From Shimia litoralis (GTDB lineage: Bacteria > Pseudomonadota > Alphaproteobacteria > Rhodobacterales > Rhodobacteraceae), in contig NZ_SULI01000003.1 of the NCBI RefSeq assembly GCF_005518135.1, positions 62,001 to 126,000 of the forward strand: a stretch of DNA of 64,000 nucleotides, given 5' to 3'. Below the pieces are notes generated by a model, which saw only the letters and a program-made list of their open reading frames with translations, was not told the origin of the DNA and made no database searches. Below, piece by piece: positions 54,898 through 63,760 of this stretch. The translations under genes were made by a program, and so were the position numbers. Position 1 is the stretch's first letter, and every line of letters starts with the position of its first letter.

Positions 54898-56586
54898 TTA
54901 ACTATGTTCTTCGGCTGCTGTTGCTGCCAGTGCGCGGTTGTAGACCTTAAGCGCATCAACATGAAACAATGCCCCCCACAGTTCAGGCGGTTCATTTTCA
55001 CCAACCAGCGTGATCACAGGGATAAACGTAACTGAAGACTTCTCAAAAATTGGCATAGCGGCCTCTAGCGTGGCATTGCCATCGACATAAATCCCGTCTG
55101 CAATCATGTCCCAGCACACGTCATCCGGCGCGGCCAATGGATCCTCTTTCGGGCGCATCACGCGGGCCACCCGAAACATCGACAGCAAATAGGCCTGAGG
55201 TCCTGCCGACACATGCACGTTGCGCCTTTCCAGCTGTGTCAGGAAAAACGAGCGGTCGACAAGCCGTGACCCCAAGGCGGTAGAAATGGACACACTGACC
55301 ATCACCGCCAATCCGGTTTGCCAGTCACCGGTCAATTCAAACACGATCAACGTTGTGGAAATCGGTGCGCCTAACACCGCGGCGGCCACAGCCCCCATTC
55401 CTGCAAGCGCATAGAGTGTTAGCGTACCCGAAACCTCTGGAAAGACGCTTGTGGCAATCTGGCCAAAGGCCAAGCCCGTCAAGGCCCCCACCATGAGCGC
55501 GGGCGAGAACACGCCCCCGCCCATGCGGCCCGCCATTGTGATCGACACAGCAATCACCTTGAGAATGGCAAACACAATGGCCTCGTGCATCACAAGTTGC
55601 CCCGTCAGCGCGGCCGATGTCGTTTCATATCCAACGCCAATGATATGCGGAAACCAGATCGCCAAACCGCCAAGCATCGCGCCCGACACAGCGGGACGCA
55701 ACCAGCGCGGAAGCCCCGTCCGGTTCTGAATTTGGTTGGCCATGTCTTCGGACCAAAAAATAGTCCACATCAACGCCACAGCGATAAACCCACAGACGCC
55801 CCCCAGCATTAAGAAGGCAGGAAGCTCTTGGTAGAACTGAAGCGCACCAGAGGTCGGAAGTGCGAATTCCGCGACATCGCCAAAAGCCAGACGCGAAATG
55901 ACTGTTCCCGCCACACTTGCAATCACGATGGGCGCAAAGGCATGCACCGCGAAGTGGCGCAGCACAACCTCGAGCGCAAACAACGCACCCGCGATCGGCG
56001 CGTTAAATGACGCAGAGACCGCCGCCGCCACAGCACAGCCCAAAAGGTCGCGCCCGGTGATCCCGTCGGCCTTGATCCGGTCGCTGATCCAACTGGAGAT
56101 TGTGCCCGCAATATGCACCACGGGGCCTTCTCGGCCCGTCGAGCCGCCAGAACTGAGCGTAATAAGCGACGCTGCCGCCGAGGCAAAGCCCTCGCGCAAT
56201 TCGACTCGCCCCTCGCGCATGGCGGCGCCTTCGATCACATCCGCAACCGAGCGCACCCGTGCATCATCGGTAAATCGATGCAGGATCAGCCCTACAATCA
56301 ACCCGCCGACGATCGGAATAACCAACAACCAATACCACGGCAGTGTGTGCGCATAGCTATGCAGGTGCGCCAGATCGCTGGTGCCATACAAGGTAGACTG
56401 GAGCCACTGAATGCTCTTACGAAAAATCAGCGCGGCAAAACCAGCAGCAACGCCAATCACCAGTGCAATCAGCCAGAATTGAAATTGGCTTGGCCCTTTA
56501 TCGACAAGCACCTTCCATCCGCCCCGAAACGTGTTCACGGCCTGGCGTGCGCTTTCCGCCAAAAAGGTTCGAATAGAGGTCGCCAT
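54898..56586 (-). CDS. ClC-family chloride channel/transporter with C-terminal CBS-like region
   Basis: A 562-residue membrane protein with about ten to twelve hydrophobic segments. The selectivity/gating motif is SGGSTGREGPVVHIAG with Glu153, matching the gating glutamate of ClC antiporters, followed later by GGGVFSPALMVGALTG. A cytosolic tail after about residue 440 has two weak CBS-like stretches (DMIADGIYVDGNATLEAAM; SSVTFIPVITL). The usual first chloride-binding motif GSGIP is not apparent; the aligned region reads VRSVADVIEG, so the anion preference could differ. It is in the same direction as recN (96-bp gap) and converges with the DUF427 gene. Confidence 0.92.
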   Translation of the reverse strand: MATSIRTFLAESARQAVNTFRGGWKVLVDKGPSQFQFWLIALVIGVAAGFAALIFRKSIQWLQSTLYGTSDLAHLHSYAHTLPWYWLLVIPIVGGLIVGLILHRFTDDARVRSVADVIEGAAMREGRVELREGFASAAASLITLSSGGSTGREGPVVHIAGTISSWISDRIKADGITGRDLLGCAVAAAVSASFNAPIAGALFALEVVLRHFAVHAFAPIVIASVAGTVISRLAFGDVAEFALPTSGALQFYQELPAFLMLGGVCGFIAVALMWTIFWSEDMANQIQNRTGLPRWLRPAVSGAMLGGLAIWFPHIIGVGYETTSAALTGQLVMHEAIVFAILKVIAVSITMAGRMGGGVFSPALMVGALTGLAFGQIATSVFPEVSGTLTLYALAGMGAVAAAVLGAPISTTLIVFELTGDWQTGLAVMVSVSISTALGSRLVDRSFFLTQLERRNVHVSAGPQAYLLSMFRVARVMRPKEDPLAAPDDVCWDMIADGIYVDGNATLEAAMPIFEKSSVTFIPVITLVGENEPPELWGALFHVDALKVYNRALAATAAEEHS

Positions 56587-56682
56587 AATGGCTCCGGCTT
56601 CTCAGTAATATCGTTAGCTTTAGAGGTATTTAGGCCAAACGCAAAGGCTTACTGACGGCGCTCCACCTTGCGGCACCATTTG

Positions 56683-58329
56683 TCACGCAAGCAAGGCCTG
56701 TGCAGCGGCGCGCGCTTCATCGGTAATGGTATCGCCTGCCAGCATACGTGCAATTTCGTCAATCCGGTCGGCCACATCCAGCGCCACGACACGCGAAAAC
56801 GTTTGCCCCTTCTTGACCTGTTTCTCGACCCGCCAGTGATGCGTTCCCAGCGCTGCGACTTGAGGCGAATGGGTGACCACAAGCACCTGCCCCCCATCTG
56901 CCAGCGCAGCAAGCCGCCGCCCCACAGCGTCCGCAGTCGCCCCGCCTACCCCACGGTCGATTTCATCAAAGATCATGGTAAGCCCACTCGCATCCGCCGT
57001 CAGACAGACCTTGAGTGCGAGCAAAAACCGGCTCAGTTCACCGCCCGAGGCGATTTTCCCTAGGGGCCCTGCTGGCGCACCTGGGTTTGTCGCAACCGTA
57101 AAGGCCACCGTGTCGTACCCGTCCGGCCCTGCGTCTTCTGGTGTGATACAAGTTTGAAAAACTGCGCGCTCCATCTTGAGAGGGGCGAGTTCAGCTGTCA
57201 CCGCCTTGTCCAGTTTTCCAGCCGATTTATGGCGCGCAGCACTCAAACTTTCGGCTGCTGCACCATAGGCGGTTTCCGCCTCCTGAACGGCCGCTTCAAG
57301 ATCAGCAATGTCTGCCGTACCCGCATCCAACGCCCCAAGCTTGGCCCGCAGGGTCTCTGCAAACGCATTCAGCTCATCCGGCATCACATCATGTTTGCGC
57401 GCCATTCCCCGAATGGCGAAAAGCCGCTCTTCGGTGCGTTCCAGCTCGTGCGGGTCAAAATCCAATGCTTCAAGGCTTCGTTCGATACCGTCCGAGGCAT
57501 CAGACAGTTCGACCAATGCCCTCTCGAGCGCCGCCATCGGAGCCTCGAGCATATCGCCTGCCCCCTCGAGCGCACTGTCAAGCCAACGCAATGCGTCCCC
57601 CATGGCCCCTTCGGCCCCGTCGCCGCCCAACATGCCATGCGCACGGATCACGCTTTCGCGCACACGTTCGGCCCCCTGCATCTGACGACGCCGCACATCA
57701 AGCTCGGCTTCCTCTCCCGCAAGGGGGTTCAGCTCGTCAAGTTCGCTCACAGCATGGCGCAGGAACTCTTCTTCGGCCCGTATGGCCTCGACTGCCAGAA
57801 CCGCCGCCTTGAGGATCTTGCGCGCTTTGCCCAACGTCTGCCACGCCTTGCGGGTTTTCTGCCGCAGGGCGTCGAAACCACCAAAGGTATCCAGCAAATC
57901 CCGATGCCCCTTGGCATCCAGCAGCCCACGATCATCGTGCTGCCCATGCAGCTCGATCAAGGTTTCCGAGAGCCTGCGCAGCACCTCGCCGGAACAGCGC
58001 CGGTCATTCACCCACGCAGTCTTGCGTCCGTCTTTGGTGTTGATCCGCCGCAGTATCAATTCATCACAGCGCTCGAATCCGGCGTCGTCCAATACGGCTT
58101 GGGCCGGATGTGTTTCGGACAGGTCAAAAACAGCGATGACTTCGCCTTGCTCCGCACCGCTTCGCACCAGTTCGGCACGCCCGCGCCACCCCAAAACAAA
58201 CCCCAGAGAATCCAGCAAAATCGATTTACCAGCCCCAGTTTCGCCAGTGAGCACATTCAGGCCGGGCTGGAACGCAAGCTCCAGCCGGTCAATAATCAAC
58301 ATGTCGCGAATATCAAGCGTACGCAGCAT
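56683..58329 (-). CDS. recN: DNA repair protein RecN
   Basis: SMC-like ATPase for double-strand-break repair, 548 residues. Walker A is LTGETGAGKSILLDSLG (about 27-43), the signature-like stretch is ASGGELSRFLLALKV, and Walker B is LTMIFDEIDRGVGGATADAVG, with a coiled-coil hinge between. I take the ATG at 58329, preceded by GAGG with 7-base spacing; the GTG one codon earlier is the alternative. It is 34 bp downstream of bamD, and the order lpxC-bamD-recN is common in Rhodobacterales. Confidence 0.96.
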   Translation of the reverse strand: MLRTLDIRDMLIIDRLELAFQPGLNVLTGETGAGKSILLDSLGFVLGWRGRAELVRSGAEQGEVIAVFDLSETHPAQAVLDDAGFERCDELILRRINTKDGRKTAWVNDRRCSGEVLRRLSETLIELHGQHDDRGLLDAKGHRDLLDTFGGFDALRQKTRKAWQTLGKARKILKAAVLAVEAIRAEEEFLRHAVSELDELNPLAGEEAELDVRRRQMQGAERVRESVIRAHGMLGGDGAEGAMGDALRWLDSALEGAGDMLEAPMAALERALVELSDASDGIERSLEALDFDPHELERTEERLFAIRGMARKHDVMPDELNAFAETLRAKLGALDAGTADIADLEAAVQEAETAYGAAAESLSAARHKSAGKLDKAVTAELAPLKMERAVFQTCITPEDAGPDGYDTVAFTVATNPGAPAGPLGKIASGGELSRFLLALKVCLTADASGLTMIFDEIDRGVGGATADAVGRRLAALADGGQVLVVTHSPQVAALGTHHWRVEKQVKKGQTFSRVVALDVADRIDEIARMLAGDTITDEARAAAQALLA

Positions 58330-58363
58330 CACCGAGCCTCTTCAGGCAATTGTCCCAAGACAG

Positions 58364-59218
58364 TTAAAGCCACTTGCCTTGCACGGTCTGACGATAAATT
58401 TGGCGCAACCAACCATCGCCGGCGGCCTCGAGTTCGAGACCTCGGCCCTTGAGCAACTTGTAACTATCTTCGTACCAATCCGTGGATCGATAGTTATAGC
58501 CAAGAATCGCGCCCGCCGTCTGGGCCTCATCCGTCAATCCGAGTGACAAATATGCTTCGACCAAGCGATGCAGGGCCTCGGGCGTATGCGTGGTTGTCTG
58601 GAAGTCTTCGACAACGACGCGGAACCGGCTAATGGCGGATGAGTAATGTTCGCGCCGCAAATAGTATCGCCCGATTTCCATTTCTTTGCCCGCGAGGTGG
58701 TCAAAAGCGAGATCGAACTTGAGTCTCGCCGAGTTGGCGTATTCGCTGTCTGGATAGGTTTCAATAACCTTGCGCAGTTCTTGCAGGGCCTGAAAGGTCA
58801 GTCCCTGATCCCGGCCGACTTCGTCGATTTGGTCATAATAGCTGAGTGCCAACAGGAACTGGGCGTAGGCAGCATCATCATCTGCAGGGTAAAAATCAAT
58901 AAAGCGCTGTGCGGCAGCACGGCTTTCTGGATACAACTCTGCTTTGTGATAGGAAAACGCTTGCATGATCAAGGCGCGCTTGGCCCAATCCGAATAGGGG
59001 TACAGCCGCTCGACTTCCGAGAAATAAAAGGCTGCATCTTCGGCCTTGTTGCGGCTCAGATCGTATTCTGCGCGGCCATAAAGCTGTTCGGCTGTAAAGG
59101 ACTCCATGGCGATATCGCCACGGCGTGCCCGATCAGCTGTGCTGCTACTGCACCCGGCGAGAACGGCGACCACTAAGATCGTTCCGACCACCTGAAACCG
59201 CGATCTGCCGCCTGTCAT
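58364..59218 (-). CDS. bamD: Outer membrane protein assembly factor BamD
   Basis: Lipoprotein of the BAM complex that inserts beta-barrels in the outer membrane. The 284-residue protein has a lipoprotein signal (VVAVLAGCSSS, lipidated Cys), then TPR-like helices: AEDAAFYFSEVERLYPYSDWAKRAL, ESRAAAQRFIDFYPADDDAAYAQFLL, ALQELRKVIETYPDSEYANSA and GRYYLRREHYSSAISRF. A TTG at 59227 would lie beside the ribosome site AAGAGG, so the ATG at 59218 is preferred. A 17-bp inverted repeat lies 26 bp before the start. OmpW in this window would be one of its clients. Confidence 0.95.
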   Translation of the reverse strand: MTGGRSRFQVVGTILVVAVLAGCSSSTADRARRGDIAMESFTAEQLYGRAEYDLSRNKAEDAAFYFSEVERLYPYSDWAKRALIMQAFSYHKAELYPESRAAAQRFIDFYPADDDAAYAQFLLALSYYDQIDEVGRDQGLTFQALQELRKVIETYPDSEYANSARLKFDLAFDHLAGKEMEIGRYYLRREHYSSAISRFRVVVEDFQTTTHTPEALHRLVEAYLSLGLTDEAQTAGAILGYNYRSTDWYEDSYKLLKGRGLELEAAGDGWLRQIYRQTVQGKWL

Positions 59219-59243
59219 GCTGCGCAACCTCTTATTCGAATTT

Positions 59244-59260
59244 GGTAGACTTTATCTACC
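59244..59260. repeat. Inverted repeat in the bamD leader
   Basis: GGTAGA and TCTACC flank five bases (CTTTA). It lies between the lpxC terminator and the bamD ribosome site and could be an operator or a leader hairpin. Confidence 0.4.
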
Positions 59261-59282
59261 CTTTCCAATGCTGTTAGCACAG

Positions 59283-59310
59283 AAAATTCCGAGGCAAAAC
59301 GCCTTTGGAA
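59283..59310 (-). terminator. Terminator after lpxC
   Basis: On the minus strand TTCCaaAGGC and GCCTcGGAA form a stem with one asymmetric bulge, followed by TTTT. It lies 19 bp past the lpxC stop. Confidence 0.65.
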
Positions 59311-59328
59311 GATTTTAACGGTTTGGGA

Positions 59329-60249
59329 TCAAGCAACAGCGGGAATTTCGCCAAAATGTACGCCCGCGCCAGGCAAGCGTGCCGCAATCGTACGATCACA
59401 GTCGACGAAACGATAGGCATCAGGATTGGCGAAAAGTTCACGCAACAACGCATTGGTCAACGAATGACCCGCGCGGATTCCCGTATATTTCCCCAAAATC
59501 GGTGCGCCAGCCAAATACAAATCACCCAAAGCATCCAGCATCTTGTGTCGCACAGCTTCGTCTTGATGGCGCAAACCTCCGGGGCTGAGAATATCAGCAC
59601 CATCCACAACCACCGCATTTTCCAATGTGCCCCCCAGCGCAAGGCCGTTGGCATGCATCTGATCGACATCAATTTTACGGCAGAACGTGCGGCTATCGCA
59701 AAGCTCACGCACAAAGCTGCCATTAGCCATCCCCAAGGACTTATCCTGAACACCGATTGCAGCGTCTTCAAAATCGATGTGGAATTCTATGTTCAACTCG
59801 TCTGCGGGGGACAATGTCGCGGTTGCATCACCGCGCGTTACTGAAACCGGGCGCAAAATCTCGATGGCACGAACGGTTTCATTCTGCTGCACGACACCCG
59901 CTTTGAGGATCACGCGCACGAACTCGGCCGCGCTTCCGTCAAGAATTGGAACTTCGGGGCCATCCAGCTCGATCAAGGCATTATGAACACCCGTCCCAGC
60001 CAGCGCCGCCATCACATGCTCGATTGTCGAGACTGTGACGCCTGCTGTGTTTTTGATACGTGTGCACAATGCAGTTTGCTCGACCACATCCCAGCGCGCC
60101 GGAAGCATCGCATCACCCAACAAAATATCCGTGCGCCGGAACCAGACCCCATAGTCTGCCGAAGCGGGATGAATTGTCATATGCACCGTCTTACCAGAGT
60201 GAAGACCGGTGCCGGAAAAACGGATGGATGATCTAACGGTATTTTGCAC
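59329..60249 (-). CDS. lpxC: UDP-3-O-acyl-N-acetylglucosamine deacetylase
   Basis: Zinc deacetylase that commits UDP-GlcNAc derivatives to lipid A. The 306-residue protein begins QNTVRSSIRFSGTGLHSGKTVHMTI, has VSTIEHVMAALAG (zinc His), and HKMLDALGDLYLAG with a zinc His and Asp, then IRAGHSLTNALL with the catalytic His. I place the start at a GTG (60249), with GGGG 6 bases upstream, since it begins the conserved N-terminus; a GTG eight codons earlier is the alternative. The gene lies 208 bp downstream of ftsZ, past the ftsZ terminator. Confidence 0.96.
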   Translation of the reverse strand: MQNTVRSSIRFSGTGLHSGKTVHMTIHPASADYGVWFRRTDILLGDAMLPARWDVVEQTALCTRIKNTAGVTVSTIEHVMAALAGTGVHNALIELDGPEVPILDGSAAEFVRVILKAGVVQQNETVRAIEILRPVSVTRGDATATLSPADELNIEFHIDFEDAAIGVQDKSLGMANGSFVRELCDSRTFCRKIDVDQMHANGLALGGTLENAVVVDGADILSPGGLRHQDEAVRHKMLDALGDLYLAGAPILGKYTGIRAGHSLTNALLRELFANPDAYRFVDCDRTIAARLPGAGVHFGEIPAVA

Positions 60250-60398
60250 GAGTGACCCCGAATGGCTCGACACCCCCCATGGTGCCGCAACTCTGAGGTA
60301 GTGGACCCCCTCTCACAACACAATTCAAAGATTGTAACGGTCTGAAACATCTTTGTAACAGAATGGCAAAAACCCGCTTAGCCCTTCGTAAGTCATTG

Positions 60399-60432
60399 AT
60401 AAAAAACAAAAAGACCGCCCATCAGGCGGTCT
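60399..60432 (-). terminator. Rho-independent terminator for ftsZ
   Basis: On the minus strand AGACCGCC and GGCGGTCT form a perfect 8-bp stem around CTGAT(G), followed by a T-rich run (TTTTTGTTTTTT). Confidence 0.88.
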
Positions 60433-60457
60433 CTTCGTTGACATACTGTATCGAAAA

Positions 60458-62080
60458 TTAATTCGCTTGGCGACGCAAGAACGCAGGAATTTCAATACGC
60501 TCTTGGTCTTCGTCCATTTCCGGTTCTGGCTGAACAGCATGCATGCTGGGTTGTTGACGCATTGCAGGCGCAGCAGAGCGTTCTGCTGGCTCAGATGCGC
60601 TACCGGTCATACGGTTGATCAGCGAGTTGATACCGAACCGTGGGCGCTCTTCTTCTTGAGCGCGCGGCTCTTGGACTTGAGGTTGCTGTCTTGCAGCGCC
60701 GGGAGCTTTGGCCGCGGCAGCGCGCAGGCGCAACATTGCCTCTGGAGAAGGCGTGCCGGGGGCCGGTGCTTTTGGCGCAACAAACGCCTCGGTTTCGTCC
60801 TCGTATTGATCAGTATGCGGTTCAAATGCAGCAACCTGTGGCTGATATGCCGGAGGTGGCAAGTCATCGTCCATTTGTGTTGCGGGCTGATAGGCAGGAG
60901 CCTCATCTTCGAAGATGTCTTCCATCTGCTCGGATGCTGCCTCGCGTGTCGCGTCGAAATCGCCAAACAACGACGGCTCTTGCGGAGCCTCTGCCACAAC
61001 CTGCGCTGCAACATCTGCTTCTTCGTAAACCGGCTCTTCAATGGTTTCTGCAACCGGCGCGGTCAGCGGCTTGGCCAAAGACCGGTGTGGACGTGGAAGG
61101 TCACTGTTGACGTCAACGGCGTCGATACCTGTCGCAACAACTGACACGCGCATGGCACCACCAAGGCTTTCGTCGAGGGTCGATCCCACAATGATGTTTG
61201 CATCTGGATCGACTTCTTCGCGGATACGGTTCGCCGCTTCGTCGAGTTCGAACAGCGTCAAATCGTGGCCGCCAGTGATGTTGATAAGAACACCACGTGC
61301 ACCGCGCAGGCTGATTTCGTCCAGCAGTGGGTTGGCAATGGCTTTTTCCGCTGCTTGGATCGCACGATCTTCGCCTTCGGATTCACCGGTTCCCATCATC
61401 GCCTTGCCCATTTCGTCCATCACGGCACGCACGTCAGCAAAGTCGAGGTTGATCAGGCCGGGACGCACCATCAGGTCGGTGACACCCTTTACGCCTTGAT
61501 ACAGAACATCGTCTGCCATCGAAAACGCTTCGGTAAAGGTAGTCTTTTCAGTCGCCAGACGAAACAGGTTCTGGTTCGGAATAATGATGAGCGTATCGAC
61601 GACCTTTTGCAGGGCTTCCACCCCGTCTTCGGCCTGACGCATACGTTTGTTGCCTTCGAACTGGAACGGCTTTGTCACAACACCAACCGTCAGAACACCA
61701 AGTTCACGTGCGGCTTGTGCAATGATTGGTGCAGCGCCCGTTCCGGTGCCGCCGCCCATTCCTGCCGTGATAAAGCACATGTGCGATCCGGCCAGATGGT
61801 CAACGATTTGTTCAATGCTTTCTTCTGCAGCGGCCGCCCCAACGGTCGCACGCGCGCCTGCACCCAAACCTTCGGTGACTTTGACACCAAGCTGGATACG
61901 GCTTTTGGACATGCTTTGCTGCAATGCCTGAGCGTCAGTGTTTGCGACAACAAAGTCCACACCGTCGAGCTCTTTTTCGATCATATTGTTGACCGCATTG
62001 CCACCAGCGCCGCCAACGCCGAACACTGCGATACGGGGTTTCAGATCAGCCTGTTCGGGCATCATCAGATTCAGAGTCAT
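60458..62080 (-). CDS. ftsZ: Cell division protein FtsZ
   Basis: Tubulin-like GTPase that forms the division ring. The 540-residue protein has the GTP-binding GGGTGTG at residues 109-115 and the T7 loop NLDFAD at 211-216, after the N-terminal [19 protein letters not shown]. The core ends near residue 320. A long proline-, glutamate- and glutamine-rich linker (about 325-525) follows, as in alphaproteobacteria, and the C-terminal peptide [13 protein letters not shown] is the conserved anchor site for FtsA and other partners. Its 345-bp upstream gap from ftsA suggests its own promoter. Confidence 0.97.
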   Translation of the reverse strand: MTLNLMMPEQADLKPRIAVFGVGGAGGNAVNNMIEKELDGVDFVVANTDAQALQQSMSKSRIQLGVKVTEGLGAGARATVGAAAAEESIEQIVDHLAGSHMCFITAGMGGGTGTGAAPIIAQAARELGVLTVGVVTKPFQFEGNKRMRQAEDGVEALQKVVDTLIIIPNQNLFRLATEKTTFTEAFSMADDVLYQGVKGVTDLMVRPGLINLDFADVRAVMDEMGKAMMGTGESEGEDRAIQAAEKAIANPLLDEISLRGARGVLINITGGHDLTLFELDEAANRIREEVDPDANIIVGSTLDESLGGAMRVSVVATGIDAVDVNSDLPRPHRSLAKPLTAPVAETIEEPVYEEADVAAQVVAEAPQEPSLFGDFDATREAASEQMEDIFEDEAPAYQPATQMDDDLPPPAYQPQVAAFEPHTDQYEDETEAFVAPKAPAPGTPSPEAMLRLRAAAAKAPGAARQQPQVQEPRAQEEERPRFGINSLINRMTGSASEPAERSAAPAMRQQPSMHAVQPEPEMDEDQERIEIPAFLRRQAN

Positions 62081-62425
62081 AAGCTATCCGCCTGTCATTA
62101 TGCCCGTATTCACGGGTGTTTTTTTGCCTACTCGCGTCCATTATTAGCCAAAGCCACAGGAATCGTCACCAAAAAAAGCGCATTCCACCCCGAAATATAG
62201 ACACATTTTTGCCGTATTCCGCGAGATTTCGCCCAAAAAGACAGATATTGCGGATTTTGACGGCGCGACACATACACAGCCAAAGGCACGGCCACAAGCC
62301 ATGTGGTCGCGCTTAGAGAAATATCATGTTCAAAGGCCTCTGCCCGGCCATATGCTTCGCCTTTTCCCGGCGATTGGAAACAATCCTAAAGAAGTTTTCC
62401 ACAGGCGTCATCCCCTTTTTCAGGG
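62081..62425. promoter_or_regulatory. ftsA-ftsZ intergenic region (345 bp)
   Basis: No coding sequence is supported here. On the ftsZ (minus) strand it holds a small hairpin (CCCGT/ACGGG, 62103-62116) 22 bp before the ftsZ start, next to an A-run, and GGA six bases before the ATG. A TTTTCCACA (62395-62403) resembles a DnaA box at most loosely. Promoters for ftsZ are expected in this stretch, but I cannot place one with confidence. Confidence 0.5.
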
Positions 62426-63760
62426 TCACCAGTTGTCCCGAAACCACTTGACCGCACGTCGCAACGACCGGACGGGATAGCGTTCAACCGGTAGATCAAA
62501 GTCCCACCATTCGTCTTGCGGGTGTGTCGCAAACAAACACATGCCAACAGCGCTGGCAAATCCAGGTCCTGTGGCCGCCTGTGGCAAGCCGTGAACCCGC
62601 ATAGGCCGCCCTAGGCGCACCTGCTGGCCCAGAATTTTGCTGGCCAAGCCATCAAGCCCTGGGATCATGCTGCCGCCGCCGGTCAGAACGATTTGCTGAC
62701 TCGGAAGGTGTTCAAACCCAGCGGCATCCAAACGGGCGCGCACTTCTTCCAGAATTTCTTCGACACGTGGACGCATGATGCCGATCAGCTCGGCACGACT
62801 GACCGCACGGCGATCGTGTTCCCAATCTCCGGTATCGCCATCAAGTTCGATCATGTCACGATCGTCCATCCCCGTGGCATGCACCCCACCATAAAACGTC
62901 TTGATCCGCTCTGCTGTCGCAGCAGGCACTTGCAACCCCATTGAGATGTCACCGGTCACGTGATCACCCCCCATACGGACCGTATCCGCATAGATCATGT
63001 GCTTTTTCATAAAGATCGAAATGCCCGTGGATCCGCCACCCAGATCAATACACGCTGCCCCCAGCTCTTGTTCATCTTCCACAAGCGCTGACATCCCTGA
63101 CACATACGACGATGACGCGATCCCTGCGAGTTCCAGATCACACCGCTTGACGCAATGTGCAAGATTTTGGACTGCGGCAGCATCAACCGTCAACATATGC
63201 ATATCAGTTGTGAGTTGCTGCCCCATCTGACCACGCGGATCCCCCAGACCCGACCGATGATCCAAGGCAAAATTCACCGGTTGCGCATGCAACACTTCGC
63301 GGTTTTCACCGTATTCCGGCACATCACAGGCCGCCAGAACCCGCGCCACATCCTGTTCGGTAACCACATGACCTTCAAGGTCGATGGCGCCAGCCAGCCC
63401 ATAGGATCTGGGGTCTGCACCAGAAAAACATGCAATCACGTGATCCACACGGACCTTGGCCATTTTTTGTGCAGCTTGCACGGCGGTCCGGATGGCGCTT
63501 TCAGTTTCTTGCATGGCGTTGATTTCACCAAAACGCACACCGCGCGAGCGCGTTGTCGCAACGCCAATCACCCGAAAGCCGGATTGACCGGCCATACGAC
63601 CAATCCCTTCGACCTCTAGCATCTTGTCACTGCCATCAAAGCGCAGCACCAAACAGGCGATTTTGGAACTACCGACATCCAAAATGGCCACCACGCCACG
63701 CTGCATGGCGACTTTGCGCATATTCCGCATGGCGCGCTGTGTTTCATATAGCTCGATCAT
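62426..63760 (-). CDS. ftsA: Cell division protein FtsA
   Basis: Actin-like membrane tether for FtsZ. The 444-residue protein has the ATP-binding VVAILDVGSSKIACLVLRF near the N-terminus, the 1C-domain region, GAACIDLGGGSTGISIF in the second half, and IVLTGGGSMIPGLDGLA. It ends PVRSLRRAVKWFRDNW, the amphipathic membrane-targeting helix expected for FtsA. The ATG at 63760 overlaps the ftsQ stop by four bases (ATGA), so the two are coupled. The order ftsQ-ftsA-ftsZ is the conserved end of the division and cell wall cluster. Confidence 0.97.
   Translation of the reverse strand: MIELYETQRAMRNMRKVAMQRGVVAILDVGSSKIACLVLRFDGSDKMLEVEGIGRMAGQSGFRVIGVATTRSRGVRFGEINAMQETESAIRTAVQAAQKMAKVRVDHVIACFSGADPRSYGLAGAIDLEGHVVTEQDVARVLAACDVPEYGENREVLHAQPVNFALDHRSGLGDPRGQMGQQLTTDMHMLTVDAAAVQNLAHCVKRCDLELAGIASSSYVSGMSALVEDEQELGAACIDLGGGSTGISIFMKKHMIYADTVRMGGDHVTGDISMGLQVPAATAERIKTFYGGVHATGMDDRDMIELDGDTGDWEHDRRAVSRAELIGIMRPRVEEILEEVRARLDAAGFEHLPSQQIVLTGGGSMIPGLDGLASKILGQQVRLGRPMRVHGLPQAATGPGFASAVGMCLFATHPQDEWWDFDLPVERYPVRSLRRAVKWFRDNW

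Noticed and set aside
57154-58452. 432-codon open frame opposite recN, spilling past its start
   Set aside because: Antisense to recN and the bamD end, with no recognisable domain or start signals.
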